Shown in pieces: positions 15,580 to 22,742 of a DNA stretch of 25,058 nucleotides. Position numbers and translations under genes: made by a program. Below the pieces are notes generated by a model. That model did no database searches. It had not been told where the DNA came from and saw only the letters and a program-made list of their open reading frames with translations. Numbering within the stretch: position 1 is the stretch's first letter; each line of letters starts with the position of its first letter. The stretch comes from Burkholderiales bacterium. Lineage in GTDB: Bacteria; Pseudomonadota; Gammaproteobacteria; Burkholderiales; SG8-41. Location: the NCBI GenBank assembly GCA_019746155.1, contig JAIESJ010000141.1, positions 1-25,058 on the forward strand. Direction: 5' to 3'.

Positions 15580-16836
15580 ATGCAGCAAATACTTGTTGTT
15601 GACGACGAAATCGGCATCCGGGAGTTGCTGTCGGAAATCCTCTCCGAGGAGGGTTACCAGGTGCGGCTGGCGGAAAATGCGGGCGAGGCGCGGGCTTTCC
15701 GCAGCCGCAGCCGTCCCGACCTGGTGCTGCTCGACATCTGGATGCCGGATACCGACGGCATTACGTTGCTCAAGGAATGGGCCAGCGCCGGGCTGCTGAC
15801 CATGCCGGTGGTGATGATGTCCGGTCACGGCACGATCGATACCGCGGTGGAGGCAACGCGCATCGGCGCCTATGATTTTCTGGAAAAACCGATCGCGCTG
15901 CAAAAGCTGCTGGCCACCGTCGGCCGCGCGCTGAGTCACGGCGAACAGCCGCCGCGGACGGCGCTGTCGCTGGCGGGCCTGGGCCGCGCGCCGCTCGTCG
16001 TCGATCTCAAGCTGCGGCTCGAACGCATCGCCAACCTCAGGACGCCGCTGCTGCTCACCGCAGAGCCGGGCTGCGGCGTGGAGTTATGCGCGCGCTTCCT
16101 GCATCCGCGCAACGCACCCTGGGTCGCGCCCGAGATGACTTCGGTGCTGGCCGACGGGCCGCTCGACTTGCTCGACCAGGCGCGCGAGGGCACGCTGTTT
16201 GTGCGCGACGTTACGGAACTCAACAAGATGGAGCAGAAAGGTTTGCTGCTGCTGCTCGGCAAGCACGACCGTTACAACGTGCGCGTCATTTGCGGCGCAT
16301 CACGCCCGCTGCCGGAGCTGGTCGCGCAAAGCCTGTTCGACGAGCGTCTCTACACCATGCTTTCGGCGACAACGATCCGGGTGCCAAGCCTGCGCGAGCA
16401 TAAGGAAGACGTGCCGGATCTCGCCAACCTGATGCTGTCGCGCATGGTCGAGGCCAAGGAAGTGCCGCCGCGGCAGTTTTCGACTGCCGCGCTCAACGCG
16501 CTCAGAAACTACGACTGGCCGGGCAACCTTGCGCAATTGCAGAGCGTGGTGCAAACGCTGGCGCTTACCGCGCTTGGCGAGCAGATCGATCTGGACGAGG
16601 TCAGCCGCGCACTGCCGCAACCCGTATCCGTGCCGCTGGCGGCGCATGATCTGTCGCTGGACCTGCCGCTGCGCGACGCGCGCGATGCTTTCGAGCGCGT
16701 CTACTTCGAGCACCACATCACAAAGGAAGGCGGCAACATCAGCCGCGTGGCCGAAAGCGTCGGGCTGGAACGCACGCATCTTTACCGCAAACTCAAGCAG
16801 CTGGGTATCAAGCTCGCGCGCAAACCCGAGGAGTAG
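15580..16836 (+). CDS. ntrX: NtrX-like response regulator with degenerate AAA+ domain
   Basis: This 418-residue regulator pairs with the upstream kinase. The receiver domain is intact: VDDE (8-11 region), phosphoacceptor Asp52 in LVLLDIWMPDTDG, MSGHG (80-84) and Lys103. The central domain (about 135-335) is recognisably from the NtrC family (VRVICGASRPL, IRVPSLREHKEDVPDL, YDWPGN) but has lost its working parts. The Walker A position reads AEPGCGVEL (161-169), without the lysine. Walker B reads GTLFVRDV (204-211) instead of GTLFLDEI. The segment that should carry the GAFTGA sigma-54 contact loop is missing. The C-terminal Fis-type helix-turn-helix (NISRVAESVGLERTHLYRKLKQLGI, 386-410) looks functional. 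I infer a DNA-binding regulator that does not activate sigma-54 promoters by ATP hydrolysis. Confidence 0.92.
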   Translation: MQQILVVDDEIGIRELLSEILSEEGYQVRLAENAGEARAFRSRSRPDLVLLDIWMPDTDGITLLKEWASAGLLTMPVVMMSGHGTIDTAVEATRIGAYDFLEKPIALQKLLATVGRALSHGEQPPRTALSLAGLGRAPLVVDLKLRLERIANLRTPLLLTAEPGCGVELCARFLHPRNAPWVAPEMTSVLADGPLDLLDQAREGTLFVRDVTELNKMEQKGLLLLLGKHDRYNVRVICGASRPLPELVAQSLFDERLYTMLSATTIRVPSLREHKEDVPDLANLMLSRMVEAKEVPPRQFSTAALNALRNYDWPGNLAQLQSVVQTLALTALGEQIDLDEVSRALPQPVSVPLAAHDLSLDLPLRDARDAFERVYFEHHITKEGGNISRVAESVGLERTHLYRKLKQLGIKLARKPEE

Positions 16837-16847
16837 CCGGGCTACTC
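16831..16847. terminator. Palindrome spanning both stop codons of the convergent ntrX/cbbR pair
   Basis: GAGTAGCC (16831-16838) and GGCTACTC (16840-16847) are a perfect eight-base inverted repeat around one G. The ntrX stop (TAG, 16834-16836) and most of the cbbR stop (16846-16848, minus strand) lie inside it. Only nine bases separate the two genes. A T7 run occurs at 16859-16865 on the plus strand, 11 bases too far for a classical intrinsic terminator. A shared termination role is plausible but unproven. Confidence 0.4.
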
Positions 16848-17793
16848 ATCTCCGCCGCTTTTTTTCTTGCGCCGCCGTTGCCGCGTCCGTGGGCGAAAGC
16901 GCGGCGGCGACGCGTGTCAGCAGAAACTCGCGAAACGCGCGCGCCACTGGGGATAAGCGTTTGTTCTTGCCATGCACGATATACCACTTGCGCATGATCG
17001 GCGTCCCGATCACGTCAAGCATGACCAGGCGCCGAGTCTGCAACTCGAGCTCGACCGTGTGCAGCGACAGGAACCCGAGGCCCATGCCTACCATCGCCGC
17101 CTGCTTTATCGTCTCGTCGCTGCTGATTTCCATGGACGCGCTCACGCTCATGCCGTGATCCCGGAACACGCGTTCCATCAGCATGCGGGTGCCCGACCCG
17201 GGCTCCCGAACAAGGAAATTCTCGTTGCATAACGCCCTGAATGGAATGCGGCGCCTTTTGGCAAGCGGGTGATTCGGGCTGGCGATAATCGCGTGCGGAT
17301 TGGGCGCGAACGCTTCGGCAACAATGTCCAGGCCGTGCGGCGGGTGGCCCATGATCGCGAGGTCGATTTCGTTATCGAGCAGCCGCTGCAGCAGTTGGGC
17401 ACGGTTGTTCACCGCAAGCTTGAGCCTGACGCCGGGGTATAGATCGCAAAATTGCGTCAGGAATCTTGGAGCAAAGTATTTTGCGGTGCTGATCAGCGTG
17501 ATATCGAGCGTGCCTTGGTTGACTCCCTGCAGCGCGGCGAGAGACTGCTGTGCCTCCTCCAGCTCTCGCAGAATCGCCTGGGCGTGGCGCAACAGGGCGC
17601 GGCCGGCCTCGGTAAGAAAGATTTTCTTCCCCAGCTGTTCAAGCAGCGGCTGGCCGGCGGCCAGCTCGATCTGTTTGATCTGCATCGATACCGCAGGCTG
17701 CGTCAGATGCAGTTCTTCGGCGGCACGCGAGAAGTTCAAATGGTGAGCGACCGCGTCGAATATCCGTAACTGCCTGAGGGTAACGCGCTTCAT
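16846..17793 (-). CDS. cbbR: LysR-type transcriptional regulator CbbR
   Basis: CbbR activates the Calvin-cycle operon in response to metabolites such as ribulose bisphosphate or phosphoenolpyruvate in related bacteria. The 315-residue protein has a LysR winged helix-turn-helix at about 1-60 (TLRQLRIFDAVAHHLNFSRAAEELHLTQPAVSMQIKQIE). A two-lobed effector domain follows, with GTLDITLISTAKYFAPRFLTQF, DLAIMGHPP and REPGSGTRMLMERVF, which match CbbR proteins closely. A short Lys/Arg-rich tail ends the protein. It is divergent from cbbL with 121 bp between the starts, the standard arrangement for CbbR and its target. A perfect TATAAT on the minus strand (17830 to 17825) with GTAACA 18 bases upstream is a likely promoter and overlaps the proposed operator, suggesting autoregulation. 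Confidence 0.95.
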   Translation of the reverse strand: MKRVTLRQLRIFDAVAHHLNFSRAAEELHLTQPAVSMQIKQIELAAGQPLLEQLGKKIFLTEAGRALLRHAQAILRELEEAQQSLAALQGVNQGTLDITLISTAKYFAPRFLTQFCDLYPGVRLKLAVNNRAQLLQRLLDNEIDLAIMGHPPHGLDIVAEAFAPNPHAIIASPNHPLAKRRRIPFRALCNENFLVREPGSGTRMLMERVFRDHGMSVSASMEISSDETIKQAAMVGMGLGFLSLHTVELELQTRRLVMLDVIGTPIMRKWYIVHGKNKRLSPVARAFREFLLTRVAAALSPTDAATAAQEKKRRR

Positions 17794-17811
17794 CGGTCAG
17801 GGCGACAACAT

Positions 17812-17858
17812 ATAAGTAATTTTGATTATATCCCTAAAATGATTTGAATGTTACTTAT
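17812..17858. promoter_or_regulatory. Proposed CbbR operator (two TNA-N7-TNA sites in an inverted repeat)
   Basis: ATAAGTAA (17812-17819) and TTACTTAT (17851-17858) are exact inverted repeats. Each arm carries the LysR/CbbR-type pattern TNA-N7-TNA: TAA...TGA at 17813-17825 (which also gives T-N11-A) and TGA...TTA at 17845-17857. The two sites start 32 bp apart, about three helical turns. Relative to a start predicted near 17884 they centre near -65 and -33, the recognition and activation positions usual for LysR regulators. Confidence 0.6.
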
Positions 17859-17877
17859 TATCGCGGGCGGTTATGAT
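17848..17877 (+). promoter_or_regulatory. Predicted cbbL promoter with -10 TATGAT
   Basis: TATGAT at 17872-17877 matches five of six -10 bases and would start transcription near 17884, giving a leader of about 31 bases. No good -35 lies 16-18 bases upstream; the space is taken by the downstream half of the CbbR operator. That is the expected design for an activator-dependent promoter. Confidence 0.45.
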
Positions 17878-17914
17878 CGCTTCGGCAACGTGCATGAAAG
17901 TGGAAAGGAGCATT

Positions 17915-19393
17915 ATGGGTAAGCCAGAAACTATCACAGACGCCAGGGAACGTTACAAATCGGGAGTTATCCCCTACAAGAAAATGGGCTATTGGGATCC
18001 CGATTACAAACCCAAGGACACCGACATCATCGCGTTGTTTCGCATCACCCCGCAGCCCGGCGTGGATGCGGATGAGGCGGCGGCGGCGGTGGCGGGCGAG
18101 TCCTCCACTGCGACCTGGACCGTGGTCTGGACCGACCGGTTAACCGCGTGCGAGCTGTACCGGGCCAAGGCCTACCGGGTGGATCCGGTACCCAACACGG
18201 GTCCAAACACCAGGACCGAGCAGCAGTATTTCGCCTACATCGCCTATGATCTGGACCTGTTCGAACCCGGTTCGATCGCGAACCTCACGGCCTCGATCAT
18301 TGGCAACGTGTTCGGCTTCAAGGCGGTGAAAGCGCTGCGTCTGGAAGACATGCGTATCCCGGTCGCCTACTTGAAAACTTTCCAGGGTCCGGCCACGGGT
18401 ATCGTGGTCGAACGCGAGCGCCTGGACAAATTCGGCCGGCCGCTGCTCGGCGCCACAACGAAACCGAAGCTCGGCCTCTCCGGCCGCAACTACGGACGCG
18501 TGGTGTACGAGGCGCTGAAAGGCGGCCTCGACTTCGTGAAGGACGACGAGAACATCAACTCGCAGCCCTTCATGCACTGGCGCGACCGCTTCCTCTACTG
18601 CATGGAGGCGGTGAACAAGGCCGCGGCCGCGACCGGCGAGGTGAAGGGACATTATCTCAACGTCACTGCCGGCACCATGGAAGAGATGTACGAGCGCGCC
18701 GAATTCGCCAAATCGCTGGGCTCAGTCATCATCATGATCGACCTCGTGATCGGCTACACCGCCATTCAGTCCATGGCCAAGTGGGCGCGCAAGAACGACA
18801 TGATCCTGCACCTGCACCGCGCCGGCAACTCGACCTATTCGCGCCAGAAGAATCACGGCATGAACTTCCGCGTGATCTGCAAGTGGATGCGCATGGCGGG
18901 CGTGGACCATATTCATGCCGGCACGGTCGTCGGCAAGCTCGAGGGCGATCCGCTCATGATCAAGGGCTTCTACGACACCCTGCGCGAGCCGTATACGGCT
19001 AAAAGCCTGGAGAACGGCCTGTTCTTCGATCAGGAATGGGCATCGTTGAAGAAGGTGATGCCGGTCGCCTCGGGCGGCATCCACGCCGGCCAGATGCACC
19101 AGTTGATACACTACCTCGGAGAGGACGTGGTGCTGCAGTTCGGCGGCGGCACCATCGGCCATCCGATGGGCATCCAGGCGGGGGCGACCGCCAACCGCGT
19201 CGCGCTCGAAGCGATGATCCTGGCGCGCAACGAGGGCCGCGATTACCTGAAGGAAGGTCCGCAGATTCTGCAGGAGGCCGCAAGATGGTGCTCGCCGCTC
19301 AAGGCCGCGCTGGATACTTGGGGAGAAGTCAGCTTCAACTACGAATCCACCGACACCGCGGACTTCGTGCCCGTGGCCACGGCCAGCGTTTAA
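17915..19393 (+). CDS. cbbL: RuBisCO large subunit, red-type form IC
   Basis: CbbL is the catalytic subunit that carboxylates ribulose-1,5-bisphosphate. The 492-residue protein has the carbamylated Lys209 with metal ligands Asp211 and Glu212 in GGLDFVKDDEN, Lys183 and Lys185 in GATTKPKLGLSG, His301 in HLHRAGN, loop 6 Lys341 in GTVVGKLEG, and SGGIHAGQMHQL. IGYTAIQSM and FGGGTIGHPMGIQAGATANR mark the red-type IC lineage. The tail STDTADFVPVATASV is the C-terminal segment that CbbX threads. Residues 94-103 (NTGPNTRTEQ) are about six longer than I recall for Rhodobacter CbbL. The start follows a strong AAAGGAG; an upstream ATG at 17873 is inside the predicted -10 and is rejected. cbbS follows after 19 bp. 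Confidence 0.98.
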   Translation: MGKPETITDARERYKSGVIPYKKMGYWDPDYKPKDTDIIALFRITPQPGVDADEAAAAVAGESSTATWTVVWTDRLTACELYRAKAYRVDPVPNTGPNTRTEQQYFAYIAYDLDLFEPGSIANLTASIIGNVFGFKAVKALRLEDMRIPVAYLKTFQGPATGIVVERERLDKFGRPLLGATTKPKLGLSGRNYGRVVYEALKGGLDFVKDDENINSQPFMHWRDRFLYCMEAVNKAAAATGEVKGHYLNVTAGTMEEMYERAEFAKSLGSVIIMIDLVIGYTAIQSMAKWARKNDMILHLHRAGNSTYSRQKNHGMNFRVICKWMRMAGVDHIHAGTVVGKLEGDPLMIKGFYDTLREPYTAKSLENGLFFDQEWASLKKVMPVASGGIHAGQMHQLIHYLGEDVVLQFGGGTIGHPMGIQAGATANRVALEAMILARNEGRDYLKEGPQILQEAARWCSPLKAALDTWGEVSFNYESTDTADFVPVATASV

Positions 19394-19412
19394 CGGTAAA
19401 GGAGATGCAATC

Positions 19413-19847
19413 ATGATGACCAATACCGGCAATCGGATTACGCAGGGGCAGTTTTCATTCCTGCCCGACCTCACGGATGCGCAGATCACCGCGCAGATCG
19501 AGTATGCGCTGAAGCAAGGCTGGGCGGTGAGCGTGGAGTACACCGACGATCCGCACCCGCGCAACACCTATTGGGAAATGTTCGGTAATCCGATGTTCGA
19601 CCTGAAAGACCCGGCCGGCATCCTGATGGAAATCAACGAATGCCGCAAGACCTTCCCGAACCACTACGTCCGGGTCACGGCGTTCGACTCCACGAAGGGT
19701 TGGGAGACCCCGCGCATGTCGTACATCGTCAACCGGCCGCGGAAAGAACCGGGTTTCGGCCTGGTGCGGCAAGAGGCGGGAGGACGTCAGATTCGCTACA
19801 CCGTGCATTCCTACGCCACGGACAAGCCCGAAGGCGAGCGCTATTGA
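19413..19847 (+). CDS. cbbS: RuBisCO small subunit, red-type form IC
   Basis: CbbS caps the large-subunit octamer to form L8S8. The 144-residue protein contains the red-type motifs ITQGQFSFLPDLTDAQI, DDPHPRNTYWEMFG, and FDSTKGWETPRMSYIVNRP. The C-terminal extension (IRYTVHSYATDKPEGERY) is characteristic of red-type small subunits, where it builds a beta hairpin lining the central channel. It is about 10 residues longer at the end than the Rhodobacter protein as I remember it. The ribosome-binding site is AAAGGAG; two adjacent ATG codons (19413 and 19416) make the exact start uncertain by one residue. Confidence 0.97.
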   Translation: MMTNTGNRITQGQFSFLPDLTDAQITAQIEYALKQGWAVSVEYTDDPHPRNTYWEMFGNPMFDLKDPAGILMEINECRKTFPNHYVRVTAFDSTKGWETPRMSYIVNRPRKEPGFGLVRQEAGGRQIRYTVHSYATDKPEGERY

Positions 19848-19896
19848 AGAGGGGTAATCCGGATCGAGGCGCGCACACCGGAACAAGCGCGGACTA

Positions 19897-20850
19897 ATGG
19901 CACCGATGGCAAATCCGACGGACAGGCAGACGCTATCCGCAGCGGCCCCGGCCGCTGCGGAGGGGGCCGCGGTCGATCTCGAGGCGGCGTTTTGCGACTC
20001 ACACGTCGCGGAGGTGCTCGATGCCCTGGACCGGGATCTCGTGGGCCTGAAACCGGTGAAGACGCGTATCCGGGAAATCGCGGCGTTGCTGCTCGTCGAG
20101 AAGCTGCGCCGGCAAGTGGGTCTCGAGGCCGGGCCGCCCGCGCTGCACATGTGCTTCACCGGCAACCCGGGCACCGGCAAGACCACGGTGGCGCTGCGCA
20201 TGGCGGAGATCCTGCACCGGCTGGGCTATGTGCGCAAAGGCCATCTCGTCGCCGTGACGCGCGACGATCTGGTGGGCCAGTATATCGGGCACACCGCGCC
20301 CAAGACCCGCGAGGCGCTCAAGAAGGCGATGGGCGGGGTGCTGTTCATCGACGAGGCGTACTACCTGTACCGCCCGGAGAACGAGCGCGACTACGGCCAG
20401 GAGGCGATCGAGATCCTGCTGCAGGTGATGGAAAGCCAGCGCGACGACCTGGTCGTGATCCTCGCCGGCTACAAGGATCGCATGGATCGCTTCTTCGAGA
20501 GCAACCCCGGCATGTCCTCACGCATCGCGCACCATATCGACTTTCCCGACTACAGCGCGGAAGAGCTTTATGCGATCGCGGAATTAATGCTCGAGCGCAT
20601 GCAGTACCGGCTGGCCGAGCCCGCGCGCGCGGCGCTGCGCGAGTATATCGAACTGCGCAGGGCGCGGCCGCATTTCGCCAACGCGCGCTCGATCCGCAAT
20701 GCGCTTGATCGCGCCCGGCTGCGCCAGGCGAGCCGCCTGTTCGAGCGCCGCACGGGGCGCTTGACGAAAGACGATCTGGCCGCCATTTGCGCAGAAGACA
20801 TCCGCGCCAGCCGAGTATTCCGATCATCTGAAGAGGAGGGTGCGCCATGA
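19897..20850 (+). CDS. cbbX: CbbX, AAA+ activase of red-type RuBisCO
   Basis: CbbX is a hexameric AAA+ motor that pulls the CbbL C-terminal tail to release inhibitory sugar phosphates. The 317-residue protein has an alanine-rich, probably disordered N-terminus (about 1-30), Walker A GNPGTGKTT (89-97), pore-loop Tyr129-Ile-Gly (GQYIGHTAPKT), Walker B VLFIDEAYYLY (148-158), and a sensor/arginine-finger region around FFESNPGMSSRI. The C-terminal helical lid includes HFANARSIRNALDRARLRQASRL. The ATG at 19897 has no strong Shine-Dalgarno; a second ATG at 19906 is possible. Its stop overlaps the cbbY start as ATGA. Its position after cbbLS is the usual one for red-type operons. Confidence 0.97.
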   Translation: MAPMANPTDRQTLSAAAPAAAEGAAVDLEAAFCDSHVAEVLDALDRDLVGLKPVKTRIREIAALLLVEKLRRQVGLEAGPPALHMCFTGNPGTGKTTVALRMAEILHRLGYVRKGHLVAVTRDDLVGQYIGHTAPKTREALKKAMGGVLFIDEAYYLYRPENERDYGQEAIEILLQVMESQRDDLVVILAGYKDRMDRFFESNPGMSSRIAHHIDFPDYSAEELYAIAELMLERMQYRLAEPARAALREYIELRRARPHFANARSIRNALDRARLRQASRLFERRTGRLTKDDLAAICAEDIRASRVFRSSEEEGAP

Positions 20851-21632
20851 ATCTGGAAGCGCTGATTTTCGATGTCGACGGCACGATGGCGGATACCGAA
20901 GAGATACATCGCCTGGCGTTCAACGTCGCGTTCATCGAGCATCAGCTGGGGTGGAACTGGGATCGTGGCGAGTACGCGAGGCTGCTGGAGGTTTCCGGCG
21001 GCAAGGAGCGCATCAAGCATTATATCGAGTCGCTGCCGCAGCCGGCGGCGGAGAAAGCGCGGCTGCATGAGCTGGTGGCGGCGATCCACCGCAGCAAGAC
21101 GCGGCTCTACACCGACTTCGTCATCTCGGGTAAAGTGCTGTTGCGGCCCGGGGTGGCGCGCCTGATCAGGGAAGCGCGCGCTGCCGGCATGCGACTGGGT
21201 GTGGCCTCGACCACGACCTCGGCCAACGTCGAGGCGCTGATCGGCGGGACGCTGGGCCCAGGAGCGTTTGGCTGGTTCGACGTCGTGGCTTGCGGCGACC
21301 AGGTTCCGCACAAGAAGCCGGCGCCGGATATTTACCGGAGGGCGCTCGCCACACTCGGGTTGCCGCCACAGGCGTGCGTGGCATTCGAGGATTCTGCCAA
21401 CGGCGTGAAGGCGGCGCAGGCGGCCGGGCTGTTCACCGTCGTAACACCGACGAGGTGGACCGCCGGCCAGGATTTTTCCGCAGCCCAGCTGGTGCTCGGC
21501 AGCCTGGGTGATCCTGACCGCCCGCTCGACGCGGCTTCCGCCGCCGCGGTCGGCGCACCCTGGCTCGGCGTGGCCGAGCTCGTGCGGCTGCACGCTGCCG
21601 CGACCCGCGCAGCAGCTGTTTCATCATGTTAG
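20847..21632 (+). CDS. cbbY: CbbY, HAD-family sugar bisphosphate phosphatase
   Basis: CbbY dephosphorylates xylulose-1,5-bisphosphate, a RuBisCO side product that blocks the enzyme after CbbX has released it. The 261-residue protein has the HAD nucleophile motif FDVDGTMADTE (Asp9 and Asp11), the cap domain (about 15-95), motif II VASTTTS, motif III Lys in PHKKPAPDIYRRAL and motif IV FEDSANGVKAA. It starts at an ATG that overlaps the cbbX stop, with GAGGAGGG upstream, so the two are translationally coupled. The C-terminal tail after the HAD core (about residues 225-261) is Ala-rich and looks species-specific. Confidence 0.95.
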   Translation: MNLEALIFDVDGTMADTEEIHRLAFNVAFIEHQLGWNWDRGEYARLLEVSGGKERIKHYIESLPQPAAEKARLHELVAAIHRSKTRLYTDFVISGKVLLRPGVARLIREARAAGMRLGVASTTTSANVEALIGGTLGPGAFGWFDVVACGDQVPHKKPAPDIYRRALATLGLPPQACVAFEDSANGVKAAQAAGLFTVVTPTRWTAGQDFSAAQLVLGSLGDPDRPLDAASAAAVGAPWLGVAELVRLHAAATRAAAVSSC

Positions 21633-21651
21633 GGACGCCAAGGCACCTGCG

Positions 21652-22731
21652 ATGCTGACCGTCGCGCGCACTACTCTTACACAGTTTTTGATCGAGGAGC
21701 GACGGCAGCACCCCGGGGCGACCGGCGAGCTGAATGCCCTGATCCTCGACGTCGCGCTCGCCTGCAAAGCGATTTCCAGGGCGGTAGCGCACGGCGCGCT
21801 CGCGGGCGTGCTCGGCGACGCCGCCAGCCTGAATGTCCAGGGCGAAACCCAGAAGAAGCTGGATGTGATTGCCAACGAAATCTTCCTGCGCAGCGCGGAA
21901 TGGGACGGACATCTCTCCGGCATGCTGTCCGAGGAGATGGCGGAGCCGGCGCATGTCCCGGAGCGGTATCCGAAGGGCAAATACCTTCTCGCATTCGACC
22001 CGCTCGACGGCTCCAGCAACGTCGACGTCAATGTGGCCGTCGGCAGCATCTTCTCCATCCTGCACGCGCCGCGGCCGGGCGTTGACGCGGCCGCCGGGGA
22101 TTTCCTCCAGCCCGGCGCGCGCCAGGTGTGCGCCGGTTACGCCATCTACGGCCCGGCGACGATGCTGGTGCTCACCGTGGGCACGGGGGTACACGGCTTC
22201 ACGCTCGATCCCCAGCTGTCCGAATTCATCCTTACTCACCGGGGAATCAGCATTCCGGCCGACACCAGCGAATTCGCGATCAACGCCTCGAACAGCCGCT
22301 TCTGGGAGCCCGCGGTGAAGCGTTACGTCGACGAGTGTCTCGCCGGCAGGAGCGGGACGCGCGGCAAGGATTTCAACATGCGCTGGGTGGCGTCTCTGGT
22401 GGCGGAGCTGCACCGAATCCTGATGCGCGGCGGAGTGTTTCTTTACCCCCGTGACACGCGCGACCCGCAGCGTCCGGGCCGGCTGCGGCTGCTCTATGAG
22501 GCCAATCCGGTGGCCTTTCTGGTCGAGCAGGCAGGCGGCCGTGCCAGTACCGGCTACGCGCGCATTCTCGATGTGCAGCCCGAAGCGCCGCACCAGAGGA
22601 TAGGCTTTATCTTTGGCTCGGCGAACGAGGTCGAGCGCATCGAGCTTTATCACCGCGAACCCGACACGCGCGAGTATGATGCGCCGCTGTTCGGCGTGCG
22701 CGGCCTGTTCCGCACATCCGCCGAACCCTGA
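21652..22731 (+). CDS. cbbF: Fructose-1,6-bisphosphatase class I
   Basis: This enzyme hydrolyses fructose-1,6-bisphosphate in the regeneration phase of the Calvin cycle. From the ATG at 21652 it has 359 residues and starts MLTVARTTLTQFLIEE. Class I motifs are NVQGETQKKLDVIANE (61-76), LSEEM with metal-binding glutamates (92-96), FDPLDGSSNVDVNVAVGSIFSI (115-136), the substrate segment INASNSRFW and the late active-site stretch near LYEANPVAFLVEQAGG. The frame extends upstream to 21508, but that part overlaps cbbY and does not match the family. The gene lies 19 bp after cbbY. In some relatives CbbF also acts on sedoheptulose-1,7-bisphosphate; I cannot tell here. Confidence 0.97.
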   Translation: MLTVARTTLTQFLIEERRQHPGATGELNALILDVALACKAISRAVAHGALAGVLGDAASLNVQGETQKKLDVIANEIFLRSAEWDGHLSGMLSEEMAEPAHVPERYPKGKYLLAFDPLDGSSNVDVNVAVGSIFSILHAPRPGVDAAAGDFLQPGARQVCAGYAIYGPATMLVLTVGTGVHGFTLDPQLSEFILTHRGISIPADTSEFAINASNSRFWEPAVKRYVDECLAGRSGTRGKDFNMRWVASLVAELHRILMRGGVFLYPRDTRDPQRPGRLRLLYEANPVAFLVEQAGGRASTGYARILDVQPEAPHQRIGFIFGSANEVERIELYHREPDTREYDAPLFGVRGLFRTSAEP

Positions 22732-22742
22732 GGGAGTCCCGC

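Noticed and set aside
17873..17914. Upstream ATG that would lengthen CbbL by 14 residues
   Set aside because: It falls in the predicted -10 element, has no ribosome-binding site, and the ATG at 17915 follows a strong AAAGGAG.
21433..22653. A 406-codon minus-strand open frame opposite cbbF
   Set aside because: Shadow of fructose-bisphosphatase; no recognisable domain.
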